A stretch of DNA of 64,000 nucleotides, taken from positions 5,025,501 through 5,089,500 of the forward strand of contig NZ_CP110644.1 of the NCBI RefSeq assembly GCF_026153515.1, read 5' to 3'. The position numbers and the translations under genes were made by a program. Under the pieces are notes generated by a model. That model did no database searches. It was not told the DNA's origin and worked only from the letters and a program-made list of their open reading frames with translations. Shown here in pieces: positions 54,123-62,730 of the stretch (the first letter of the stretch is position 1; each line of letters starts with the position of its first letter). The DNA is from Pseudomonas sp. KU26590. GTDB taxonomy: Bacteria; Pseudomonadota; Gammaproteobacteria; Pseudomonadales; Pseudomonadaceae.

Positions 54123-55460
54123 GTGCGTTCATTGTTTTGGAGAATCCTGGCGAGCTTCTGGTTGGCCATCGCGTTGGTGGCGGGCCTGTCGATTCTGATG
54201 GGCCATGTGCTCAATCAGGACGCCTGGATCCTCAGCCGTCATCCCGGCCTGCACAATTTGCCGCAGAAGTGGGTCGAGCTGTACGAAGGCCAGGGCGAGA
54301 AATCTGCCCAGGACTATCTGCAAGACCTCAAGCGCAAATACCACATCGACGTTCAGGTGCTGAACGACAGCGGCGAAGCGGTGATTCCCGGCACGTTCCC
54401 GCCCCGGGCGGCAGCCTTTGAAGAGCGGCAGAATGACGACACTCGCCCGCTGCCCTGGCGTCGGTTGACCACCGAATACACCAGCGCGAAGACCGGCGAA
54501 ACCTACCTGCTGATTTACCGCATCCCCCATCCGGAGCTGGACGCCTGGCACCGCGACAGCCTGGTCTGGCCGCTGAGTGCGCTGGGTATCGCGCTGGTGG
54601 TGCTGACGTTGTTCAGCCTGATGGTGACGTTGTCGATCACCCGCCCGTTAAGCCGTTTGCGCGGCGCGGTGCATGATCTTGGGCAGACCACCTACCAGCA
54701 GAACAGCCTGGCGCAACTGGCCAACCGCCGCGATGAATTCGGCGTGCTGGCGAATGACTTCAACCGCATGGGCGCCCGCCTGCAAAGCCAGATCAGCAGC
54801 CAGCGGCAGTTGCTGCGCGACGTGTCCCATGAACTGCGCTCTCCCCTGGCCCGGCTACGGATTGCCCTCGCCTTGGCCGAACGCGCCGAGCCGGTGGAGC
54901 GCGACAAGCTGTGGCCGCGCCTGACCCGTGAGTGCGACCGGCTGGAAGAGTTGATCAGTGAGATTCTGGCGCTGGCACGACTGGACGCCGACATGGGCAG
55001 CGCCACGCCGGTGGATTTGTCAGGGCTTTTGCACCATTTGCAGGCCGAGACGGAAATGGGTGGCGGCGAGCAGACGGTTTCGGTGTCGGTGCAGCCGGGT
55101 GTGCAGTTGCTGGGCTGGCCAAGTGTGCTGGAACGGGCGCTGGATAATCTGCTGCGCAACGCGCTGCGCTTCAATCCGGTGGGTCAGCCGATCGAGTTGA
55201 CCGCAAGCATTGAGGGAGATGAATGGCGGCTCAGCGTGCGAGATCACGGACCCGGTGCCAACCCGGAGCATCTGGCGCAGTTGGGCGAGCCGTTCTATCG
55301 CGCGCCCAACCAGACCGCGCCGGGTTACGGGCTGGGTCTGGCGATCGCCAAACGCGCCGCCGAGAAGCACGGCGGAACGCTGGTGCTGGGCAATCACCCC
55401 CAGGGCGGATTCGTGGCCAGCATCGTCGTGCCGCGCGAGTTAACTGCTTTGCACGGCTGA
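54123..55460 (+). CDS. cpxA: Cpx-like sensor histidine kinase
   Basis: 445 residues: TM1 (RILASFWLAIALVAGLSILM), periplasmic domain of about 130 residues, TM2 (LSALGIALVVLTLFSLMV), HAMP, dimerisation domain with phospho-His in LLRDVSHELRSPLARLR, and HATPase (N-box LDNLLRNALRFNP, G1 DHGPGANPEH, G2 GYGLGLAIAKRA). Start taken as GTG 54123 because an ATG at 54081 would lie within the terminator loop. Pairs with the regulator at 52587. Confidence 0.9.
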   Translation: MRSLFWRILASFWLAIALVAGLSILMGHVLNQDAWILSRHPGLHNLPQKWVELYEGQGEKSAQDYLQDLKRKYHIDVQVLNDSGEAVIPGTFPPRAAAFEERQNDDTRPLPWRRLTTEYTSAKTGETYLLIYRIPHPELDAWHRDSLVWPLSALGIALVVLTLFSLMVTLSITRPLSRLRGAVHDLGQTTYQQNSLAQLANRRDEFGVLANDFNRMGARLQSQISSQRQLLRDVSHELRSPLARLRIALALAERAEPVERDKLWPRLTRECDRLEELISEILALARLDADMGSATPVDLSGLLHHLQAETEMGGGEQTVSVSVQPGVQLLGWPSVLERALDNLLRNALRFNPVGQPIELTASIEGDEWRLSVRDHGPGANPEHLAQLGEPFYRAPNQTAPGYGLGLAIAKRAAEKHGGTLVLGNHPQGGFVASIVVPRELTALHG

Positions 55461-55480
55461 TTCCCCTGTCGCCGCCACTC

Positions 55481-55732
55481 CCGCTGAATGAGCGCGGTGC
55501 TCAGTAGGACCGACTTCAGCCGGGAAGAGGCCAGTGTGAGCGCCATCCATTTTGCAGTGTGACGCAGACCGCATTCCCGGCTAAAGCCGGTCCCACAATC
55601 GCCGGTATAGTCAGCCCCGCTGAATGGGCGCGGTGCTCAGTAGGACCGGCTTCAGCCGGGAAGAGGCCGGTGTAGGCGCCGTCCATTTTGCAGTGTGACG
55701 CAGAACGCCTTCCCGGCTAAAGCCGGTCCCAC
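55481..55732. repeat. Two direct copies of a 116-base REP composite
   Basis: Copies at 55481-55596 and 55617-55732, period 136. Each holds 'tcagtaggaccg.cttcagccgggaagaggcc', a conserved spacer 'ccattttgcagtgtgacgcaga', and 'ttcccggctaaagccggtcccac'. The second copy runs up to the stop codon of the nitroreductase gene. Confidence 0.88.
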
Positions 55733-56292
55733 TAGCCCTCCCACGCGCTCACAAACGCGGCAACCTCAGGCTTAGCGGGCTCCCGCGGCGGGTTTTGCGG
55801 AGTGCCAAGGTAGAGGAAGGCGACGACTTCTTCCTCGGCGGTCAGGCCCAGCCCTTCAGCCACGTGGCGGGAGTAGGACAAATCCCCCGAGCGCCAGACC
55901 GCGCCGATGCCCATTGCGTAGGCGGCCAGCAGGATGCCGTGGGCAGCGCACCCTGCGGTGATCACTTGTTCCTTTTTCGGCACTTTGTAGTGGTCAGTCA
56001 ACTTGGCTATCACCACGACCACCAACGGCGCGCGAAGGGGTCCGTTACGGGCCTTGTCCAGCGCTTTGGCATCGACCTCGCCGCCTTTGTCGACCAGGGC
56101 CTGGGCCAGCAGGTCACCCATACGATGGCGTGCGTCGCCTTCGACAGTCAGAAAGCGATAGGGCCGCAATACGCCGTGGTCGGGCGCGCGCAGGGCAGCG
56201 CCGAAGAGGATCTCGCGTTGCTCGGCGTCCGGTGCGGGTTCGATCAAGCGGGGTACGGACACGCGATTAAGCAATACGTCGAGCGCTTCCAT
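55732..56292 (-). CDS. Nitroreductase-family protein, YdjA-like
   Basis: 186 residues, FMN-dependent reductase fold. MEALDVLLNRVSVPRLIEPAP, APDHGVLRPYRFLTVEG, AALRAPDHGVLRPY (FMN contact), and AVWRSGDLSYSRHVAEGLGL. The length and missing excursion resemble the short YdjA subgroup. Its natural substrate is unknown. Divergent from trkH; the stop adjoins the REP repeat. Confidence 0.92.
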   Translation of the reverse strand: MEALDVLLNRVSVPRLIEPAPDAEQREILFGAALRAPDHGVLRPYRFLTVEGDARHRMGDLLAQALVDKGGEVDAKALDKARNGPLRAPLVVVVIAKLTDHYKVPKKEQVITAGCAAHGILLAAYAMGIGAVWRSGDLSYSRHVAEGLGLTAEEEVVAFLYLGTPQNPPREPAKPEVAAFVSAWEG

Positions 56293-56467
56293 TACGTCGT
56301 CTCCAAGGAAAAATGACGGGCCATTGTAGTGCCCTCGATGCAGTCTTGAACTTCAATAACGATTAACCAGGGCATTTACTTACAACACTCTCGGAAATGC
56401 CTCGGTTTACACAAACGGGCCCGCGGGTAGAATGGCCGCCCTCTCACTTCCTGATCAGAGCGACTGC

Positions 56468-57922
56468 ATGGCGTTGCCGACTCTCCGCATCATCGGTTTC
56501 ATTATCGGCATCTTCCTGATTACCCTGGCGATCGCCATGGTCGTGCCGATGATCACCCTGATGATCTTCCACCGCACCGCCGACATGCCGTCGTTTCTGT
56601 GGTCGAGTCTGATCACCTTCGTGTCCGGGCTGGCGCTGGTGGGTCAGGGCCGGCCCACGCATGTGCACCTGCGCCCACGGGACATGTACCTGCTGACGGT
56701 CAGCAGCTGGGTCATCGTCTGCATCTTCGCGGCGCTGCCGTTTCTGCTCACCCAACACATCAGCTACACCGACTCCTTCTTCGAAAGCATGTCCGGCATC
56801 ACCGCAACAGGCTCCACCGTGCTCAGCGGCCTGGACACCATGTCCCCGGGCATCTTGATCTGGCGTTCGTTGCTGCACTGGCTCGGTGGTATCGGTTTCA
56901 TCGGCATGGCGGTGGCGATTCTCCCGCTGTTGCGCATCGGCGGCATGCGCCTGTTTCAGACCGAGTCGTCGGACCGTTCCGAAAAAGTCATGCCGCGTTC
57001 GCACATGGTCGCCAAGTTCATCGTCTTGGTTTACCTCGGCATCACCGTGCTGGGAACGCTGGCATTCTGGTGGGCCGGCATGAGCCTGTTCGACGCCATC
57101 AATCACGCAATGTCGGCAATCTCGACCGGCGGTTTCTCTACCTCGGATCAGTCCCTGGCGAAATGGCCGCAACCCGCCGTGCATTGGGTGGCGATCGTGG
57201 TGATGATCCTCGGCGCCCTGCCGTTCACCCTGTACGTGGCGACTCTGCGGGGCAATCGCGGGGCGCTGCTCAAGGATCAGCAGGTGCAGGGCTTTCTCGT
57301 CCTGCTGCTGGTGATGTGGCTGGTGATGACCGCCTGGTACTGGGCAACGACCGATCTGCCGTGGTACGACGCGCTGCGTCATGTCGCGCTGAACGTGACC
57401 TCGGTGGTGACGACCACCGGATTCGCGCTGGGGGACTACAGCCTCTGGGGCAACTTCGCGCTGATGCTGTTCTTCTACCTGGGATTCATCGGCGGGTGCT
57501 CAGGGTCAACGGCGGGCGGCGTGAAGGTCTTCCGCTTTCAGGTCGCGTACATCCTGCTGCGCGCCAACCTGCACCAACTGATTCACCCGCGCGCGGTGAT
57601 CAAGCAGAAGTACAACGGTCACCGGCTGGACGACGAGATCGTGCGTTCGATTCTGACCTTCTCGTTTTTCTTCACCTTCACCATCTGCCTGATCGCGCTG
57701 ATGCTGTCGCTGCTGGGGCTGGACTGGATGACCGCGTTGACCGGCGCCGCCAGCACCGTGTCAGGCGTGGGGCCCGGGCTGGGTGAAACCATCGGGCCGG
57801 CGGGTAATTTCTCGACGCTGCCGGATGCCGCCAAGTGGATTCTGTCACTGGGCATGCTGCTCGGCCGACTGGAAATTATCACGGTACTGGTGCTGTGCAT
57901 CCCGGCGTTCTGGCGTCACTAG
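56468..57922 (+). CDS. trkH: Potassium uptake protein TrkH
   Basis: 484-residue membrane subunit of the Trk K+ system. Multiple helices with selectivity-type P loops: ESMSGITATGSTVLSGLD, AMSAISTGGFSTSD, VTSVVTTTGFALGDY, and the last GFIGGCSGSTAGGVKVFRFQ. TrkA binding is needed for activity; trkA is not in this window. Start at ATG 56468. Confidence 0.96.
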   Translation: MALPTLRIIGFIIGIFLITLAIAMVVPMITLMIFHRTADMPSFLWSSLITFVSGLALVGQGRPTHVHLRPRDMYLLTVSSWVIVCIFAALPFLLTQHISYTDSFFESMSGITATGSTVLSGLDTMSPGILIWRSLLHWLGGIGFIGMAVAILPLLRIGGMRLFQTESSDRSEKVMPRSHMVAKFIVLVYLGITVLGTLAFWWAGMSLFDAINHAMSAISTGGFSTSDQSLAKWPQPAVHWVAIVVMILGALPFTLYVATLRGNRGALLKDQQVQGFLVLLLVMWLVMTAWYWATTDLPWYDALRHVALNVTSVVTTTGFALGDYSLWGNFALMLFFYLGFIGGCSGSTAGGVKVFRFQVAYILLRANLHQLIHPRAVIKQKYNGHRLDDEIVRSILTFSFFFTFTICLIALMLSLLGLDWMTALTGAASTVSGVGPGLGETIGPAGNFSTLPDAAKWILSLGMLLGRLEIITVLVLCIPAFWRH

Positions 57923-58027
57923 AACACTACAGGCCGGGCGACGTTATTCCCGGAGCCAGAGAAATTTCGCGGCGGGCGGCGGGGCTCGGCTAAGCTCAGA
58001 CGACACCCTGCCTCAGAGCACAGCCTC

Positions 58028-58339
58028 GTGGAAACAGTGAAGCGTTTCAGCCGATTCGCAGACTTCTACCCGTATTACCTGCATGAACATCGGGACAGTA
58101 CGTGCCGCCGTCTGCACTTCATCGGCACGAGTCTTGTCATCCTGATTCTGGCGTTCGCCGTGCTCGGCGCTCACTGGACATTGCTGTGGGTCTTGCCGCT
58201 GGCGGGCTACACCTTCGCCTGGATCGGCCACTTCTTTTTCGAGAAGAACCGCCCGGCCACGTTCAAGCATCCGTTCTACAGCCTGCTCGGCGATTTCGTC
58301 ATGTACAAGGACATGCTCAGGGGCAAAGTGCCGTTTTGA
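58028..58339 (+). CDS. Mpo1-like (DUF962) membrane protein
   Basis: 103 residues from GTG 58028: METVKRFSRFADFYPYYLHEHRDSTCRRLHFIGTS then two hydrophobic helices and GHFFFEKNRPATFKHPFYSL. The HExxxxxxxRxLHFxGT and GHFxxEKxxPATF motifs define DUF962; the yeast member Mpo1 is a dioxygenase on 2-hydroxy fatty acids, and the conserved His fit such a metal site. 105 bases after trkH. Activity here is inferred only. Confidence 0.88.
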   Translation: METVKRFSRFADFYPYYLHEHRDSTCRRLHFIGTSLVILILAFAVLGAHWTLLWVLPLAGYTFAWIGHFFFEKNRPATFKHPFYSLLGDFVMYKDMLRGKVPF

Positions 58340-58406
58340 CCGGCACTCTTCGGCGTCACCGATGGCGCCTTGCTGCAGCACCCTTCAAGCAAGACGCTGC
58401 CGGCGC

Positions 58407-59225
58407 TCAGACCGTCTCGCCCACCGGCTGCGGTGCTTCAGGGCTTTTGGCTTTTACGTGGGCATCGGCCAGCCGGAACAGCTCGATCGTGCCATCCCAG
58501 TGTTCGATCAAGGCGGTGCAGGACTCCACCCAGTCGCCGCAGTTGAGGTATTCCACGCCGCCCACCTGGCGGATTTCAGCGTGGTGGATGTGCCCGCACA
58601 CCACGCCGTCCAGCCCGCGCTTCACGCACTCGTGGGCGATGGCTTCCTCGAAGTCGCTGATGAAACTCACCGCAGTCTTGACCTTGTGCTTCAGGTAGGC
58701 CGACAGCGACCAATAGCCGTAGCCGTATTTGGCGCGCCAGTGGTTGAGCCAGCGATTGAGGGTCAGGGTGAATTCGTAGGCCGAATCGCCAAGAAAGGCC
58801 AGCCAGCGGTGATAGCGAGTGATGACGTCGAACTGGTCACCATGGATCACCAGCAGACGACGGCCATCGGCGGTCAGGTGCACGGCTTCATCGACCAGCT
58901 GGATGTTGCCCAGAATGAGTTTTGAATAGCGGCGCAGGAATTCGTCGTGGTTGCCGGTGACGTAGATGACTTCGGTGCCGCGCTTGCTCATGGTCAGCAG
59001 GCGGCGGATGACGTTGGTGTGCGCCTGGGGCCAGTACATGCCGCCGCGCATCTTCCAGCCGTCGATGATGTCGCCGACCAGGTACACCTTGTCGGCATGG
59101 TATTGCTTGAGGAATCCGGAGAGGTGTTCGGCCTGGCAGTCGCGGGTTCCCAGATGCACATCGGAGATCCACAAGGTCCGAACACGTTGTTTACGACTGG
59201 GTTTCACGTTCTCGGCAATGCTCAT
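58407..59225 (-). CDS. LpxH-like metallophosphoesterase
   Basis: 272 residues, calcineurin-like phosphoesterase: D22/H24 in WISDVHLGTRD, D52 in VYLVGDIIDGW, YVTGNHDEFLRR, LLVIHGDQFD, VCGHIHHAEIR. The UDP-2,3-diacylglucosamine hydrolase-related group, but with the YHRWLAFLGDSAYEF insertion typical of LpxH2-like proteins, so the true substrate is uncertain. Leftward; divergent region of 120 bases to the selW-like gene. Confidence 0.9.
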   Translation of the reverse strand: MSIAENVKPSRKQRVRTLWISDVHLGTRDCQAEHLSGFLKQYHADKVYLVGDIIDGWKMRGGMYWPQAHTNVIRRLLTMSKRGTEVIYVTGNHDEFLRRYSKLILGNIQLVDEAVHLTADGRRLLVIHGDQFDVITRYHRWLAFLGDSAYEFTLTLNRWLNHWRAKYGYGYWSLSAYLKHKVKTAVSFISDFEEAIAHECVKRGLDGVVCGHIHHAEIRQVGGVEYLNCGDWVESCTALIEHWDGTIELFRLADAHVKAKSPEAPQPVGETV

Positions 59226-59345
59226 GGACCACCTCCACTTTGGTTTCCCCCAGCGTGGACGTGGTCGGTGATATGAACATGACGGCTGTGTTTAGCTTTG
59301 ATGACACGACATATCGGTTAACACTTTGCGAGGCCCGATGCGCAT

Positions 59346-59642
59346 TCAGCTGTCGAGGCCGGCGTGACGATCGTTGTGACCCAGATCCCGGGCCGGGTCG
59401 ATCTGGTCACGCACGCGCTGCTTGAGGGCTTTGGCCTCGGGAAACCCGCCGTCGGCCTTGCGCTCCCAGATCTGCACGTCATCGCAGGTGATGCGGAACA
59501 CGCCGCCGGTGCCCGGAATCAACGACACCTTGCCGAGATCATCGGTGAAGGTGCTCAGCAGTTCCTGAGCCAGCCAGGCAGCGCGCAACAGCCATTGGCA
59601 TTGCGTGCAGTAGGTGATGGTGATTTCAGGTTTGGCGGACAT
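59346..59642 (-). CDS. SelT/SelW/SelH (Rdx) family protein
   Basis: 98 residues with a thioredoxin-like CxxC redox motif: C12 and C15 in ITYCTQCQWLLRAAWLA. In animals the first or second Cys is selenocysteine; here both are Cys. The rest (GTGGVFRITCDDVQIWERK, GFPEAKALKQRVRDQI) matches bacterial Rdx proteins. Three bases after the FimV-like stop, so probably its co-transcribed companion; function unknown. Confidence 0.93.
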   Translation of the reverse strand: MSAKPEITITYCTQCQWLLRAAWLAQELLSTFTDDLGKVSLIPGTGGVFRITCDDVQIWERKADGGFPEAKALKQRVRDQIDPARDLGHNDRHAGLDS

Positions 59643-59645
59643 CGG

Positions 59646-61964
59646 TCAGCCCAACCCTGCCAGCAGATCACGGGCCGTTTGCTGCGGGCCGTCGTCGGCG
59701 CCGTCGATCACTTCCTGCAACAGCCGACGGGCCTCATCGACGTTGCCTTCGTCGATCAGCACTTGCGCCTCATTGATCTTGCTCAGCGGCTCTTCGTCCA
59801 GACTCAGCAAATCGAAGCCGCCCTCCTCGATCATGAAGCTGTCGAGAAAAGCGTCATCCAGCAAATCGCTGTTGCTCTGCACAATGGCTGCCGGACCTGG
59901 CTCGAACTGCACGTCCATCTCTGGAGGCGTTTCTTCTTCGGCGAAATCGCTGAGGAACTGCTCTTCCGGCATCTCGAAAACCTCGGGCAGTTGCGTGAGG
60001 TCGGACGAGAACGAGGTGTCCAGTTCAGGTTCGGCTTCGGGAGCAGGCGCGGGCTTGCGGGGCGCGGGCGTGCTGTCGAACGGATCGACCAGATCCCAGT
60101 CGGCGTCCATGGACAGGTCGTCGAGGTTGAGCTGGAAATCATCGGAAGGGTCAACCGGGTTCAGCGACGCGTCCGCATTTTCGTCCAGCTGGCCGGGATC
60201 TGTCAGGTTGAGCTCTGGGTGGTCGTCTGATGCTTGACTGGCCGAGAGGGTTTGACCCGCCAGCACCGCGGCGGCACCAAGCGCTGCTGCAGGCGCTGCC
60301 GCCGAGGTCATGGCAGGCGACGCGGAAGGCGCTTCGGGCGCAACGGGCTCGGGCTTCAGTTTCGGGTAACGATTGCGAATGTCCTGAAGCTTCTGCGTGT
60401 CGACACCCTGGCTCAGGAGAACGCTTTCTTCCTCGTCATACGCTTGCACGTCGCCCTGCTCGCCGAGCAGTTCAAGAATGCGCAGACGAACATCGGTGCG
60501 CTCGGGTTGTTTGTCCAACGCATCGCGCAGAATGGCCAGCGCTTCGGCGAAACGTCCGTAGGCGATGTAAATACTCGCACCATCCAGCGCGTCGGTGGCG
60601 GCACCGGCCAGGCGTTGGCCGGCAGGCGCTGCCGAGGCCGGGCGCGCGGTGGTGACGGACGGCACTTCGAAGACTGGCGTCACCGTGGCGGCAGACCTGA
60701 CCACCGGCTCCACCGGAACGGGCTCCAGGGCCTGCTGATTTTTGATCCGGTTGCGGCGCACCGACCAGGCCAGCGCGAGGAGCAGCACTATCACCAACAG
60801 CGCTGCCAGAATCGACGTCCAGGGGAGTTCGTCGTCCACGGCGGCAATCGGCACCGGCGTCGGCGCTTGTACGGGAGTGATCGTCGGAGGTGGCGTTGAA
60901 GCGGGAGTCGATGTCGTCACCGACGCAGGCGTCGGAGCAACGGGCGCCGGTTTGGCCGACCCCGCCTTGAGTTCGGCAAGCTGGGTCTGCAGCTCGATGA
61001 TCTGCTTGTCCTTGTCGGCCTCTTCGACGGTGGACGTCTGAACTTGCTGCTTGAGGTCATCCAGCGTTTTGTTCAATTGCTGGTTTTCCAGCGCTGTCGC
61101 CGACAACTGATCGACGGCGTTCTGGTTCGCCGGCGCGGACGTCGGGGCGGAGGCTGCGGCCGAGGTGCTGCCACCTGCAACCACAGGCGCACTGGCGGTC
61201 TTCGGTTCAACGGCATTGTCCGGCAGCAACAGGCTCTGACCGACCTTCAGCTGGCTGCGCTCACCATTGGGAAACGCTTGCGGATTGAGCGCCACTACAC
61301 CTTTTATCAACTCAGCAGAAGAGGTCTTGCTCCCCGGCGCCTGTACCTGACGGGCAATACCCGCCAGCGTGTCGCCGGACAGGACCGTGTAATGCTTGCC
61401 CTGTCGAGCCTGAGGCGGCGCGACCGGCAGACGCGACTCATCGCTCTTCGCGCTGGCGGCTGGCGATTGAGCACGGCTGCGCGTCGCGGCAAGTCCTGTC
61501 GCCGATGTCGGCGGATCAAGCAGCACGGTGTATTCATGCAACTGGTCGCCGTTCGGCCGTACCAGCCTGACGAGGAAATTCAGATATGGCTCGGTGACTG
61601 CCTTGTGCGATTCAATGTGAATCACACTGCGGTTGCCACGGATTACCGCGGTGAAACGCAAGTCGTTGAGAAAGAACACGCGCTCAACGCCAGCCTTGGC
61701 AAAGGCCTCGGGCGGCGCCAGCCCGACGACGATTTCTTCGGGACTCAGCCCACCCGCTTCAATCAATTCGATATCGGCGTTGAAGGGTTGCCCGAGGGCA
61801 GAATGCAGGCTGATCTCGCCCAGACCCAGCGCAGCCGCCACGGAGCTGTGCAGCAACGCGGCCGACGCAAGACCGATGGCGAGCAAACCCGAACGAAGAC
61901 CTGACTGAACGCGAAGGGGCGCACCCGCGACGCGACGACTACCGGCCTGAAAACTCTTCCGCAT
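59646..61964 (-). CDS. FimV-like LysM membrane protein
   Basis: 772 residues. Signal-like N-terminus, then the FimV N-terminal domain (LGLGEISLHSALGQPFNADIE, EAFAKAGVERVFFLNDLRF), LysM peptidoglycan-binding motif (HYTVLSGDTLAGIARQVQ), a coiled coil (QLNKTLDDLKQQVQTS...), one membrane helix (LAALLVIVLLLALAWSV), a long acidic cytoplasmic part, and a C-terminal TPR-like FimV motif (INEAQVLIDEGNVDEARRLL). FimV links peptidoglycan to pili and cell poles. This copy lies beside marR and recQ, not by asd-truA where P. aeruginosa fimV is, so it is likely a paralogue. Start ATG 61964, AAAAGGG before it. Confidence 0.88.
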   Translation of the reverse strand: MRKSFQAGSRRVAGAPLRVQSGLRSGLLAIGLASAALLHSSVAAALGLGEISLHSALGQPFNADIELIEAGGLSPEEIVVGLAPPEAFAKAGVERVFFLNDLRFTAVIRGNRSVIHIESHKAVTEPYLNFLVRLVRPNGDQLHEYTVLLDPPTSATGLAATRSRAQSPAASAKSDESRLPVAPPQARQGKHYTVLSGDTLAGIARQVQAPGSKTSSAELIKGVVALNPQAFPNGERSQLKVGQSLLLPDNAVEPKTASAPVVAGGSTSAAASAPTSAPANQNAVDQLSATALENQQLNKTLDDLKQQVQTSTVEEADKDKQIIELQTQLAELKAGSAKPAPVAPTPASVTTSTPASTPPPTITPVQAPTPVPIAAVDDELPWTSILAALLVIVLLLALAWSVRRNRIKNQQALEPVPVEPVVRSAATVTPVFEVPSVTTARPASAAPAGQRLAGAATDALDGASIYIAYGRFAEALAILRDALDKQPERTDVRLRILELLGEQGDVQAYDEEESVLLSQGVDTQKLQDIRNRYPKLKPEPVAPEAPSASPAMTSAAAPAAALGAAAVLAGQTLSASQASDDHPELNLTDPGQLDENADASLNPVDPSDDFQLNLDDLSMDADWDLVDPFDSTPAPRKPAPAPEAEPELDTSFSSDLTQLPEVFEMPEEQFLSDFAEEETPPEMDVQFEPGPAAIVQSNSDLLDDAFLDSFMIEEGGFDLLSLDEEPLSKINEAQVLIDEGNVDEARRLLQEVIDGADDGPQQTARDLLAGLG

Positions 61965-62107
61965 GCGAACCCTTTTGAAGACGAGGCAGGCTTCCCTGCA
62001 CATTCGGTACGCCCGGACACGTCATCCGGGCAGCATCAGTATGGGTGCAAATAGAACAGGATGTTTCGCCCGCATCAATGTATTTGTCGCGGGCGTTCGC
62101 GCGGTTT

Positions 62108-62542
62108 TCAGGATTTTTCGAGATTGGCGAGGATTTTTGAATGAACGCGCATGCAAAGGCGCAGTTCTTCCTCATCGATGCCGGCGAAAAGCTCATGGCG
62201 CAAGGCGGTGGCGATGGTTTCGATTTTTTCGATCAGCGGCCGCGCGGTGTCACAGAGCACGATTTTTTTTGCCCGACGATCTTCGAGCACTGCCTGCCGG
62301 AGCACCAGCCCCTGATTTTCCAGACTGTCCAGCAGCCGGGCCAGGGTCGGCCCCTCAACGCCGACACTCTGGGCGAGTTCGCGCTGGGTCGGTGGCGTGT
62401 TGAAACGGGCCAGATGCAGCAAAACCAGCCAGCGCGCCTGGGACAATCCCAGATCTGCCAGTCGGCGATCCAGTTCCGCACGCCAGCCCCGGGACATATG
62501 GGCCAACTGCATGCCAAAGCGGTGTTCTTCGGTTAACGGCAT
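62108..62542 (-). CDS. MarR-family transcriptional regulator
   Basis: 144 residues, winged helix: HLARFNTPPTQRELAQSVGV EGPTLARLLDS helix-turn-helix (split in two pieces), wing QAVLEDRRAKKIVL. Resembles SlyA/HosA-like regulators that respond to small aromatics or oxidants; ligand unknown. Start ATG 62542 (MPLTEEHRFG); the frame extends 8 codons upstream. It stands between the FimV-like gene and recQ, and a regulatory tie to the FimV-like gene is possible but unproved. Confidence 0.9.
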   Translation of the reverse strand: MPLTEEHRFGMQLAHMSRGWRAELDRRLADLGLSQARWLVLLHLARFNTPPTQRELAQSVGVEGPTLARLLDSLENQGLVLRQAVLEDRRAKKIVLCDTARPLIEKIETIATALRHELFAGIDEEELRLCMRVHSKILANLEKS

Positions 62543-62730
62543 AGGTAACTCGATGGTTAAAGGCAAATCCTAATTAATAGGCAGCTAACCATGGAGCCCG
62601 GGATGAGGCAAGCGCCTGGGCGCGGTGATTCGTCGCAGAGACCTGGGCGTGCCGGGATGCGGCGGGTATGCCTTGGGATTGCCTGGGATTTTTTGAGCGA
62701 GCGTGTGCAGCCGGCCGCGATTGCGTCGGG

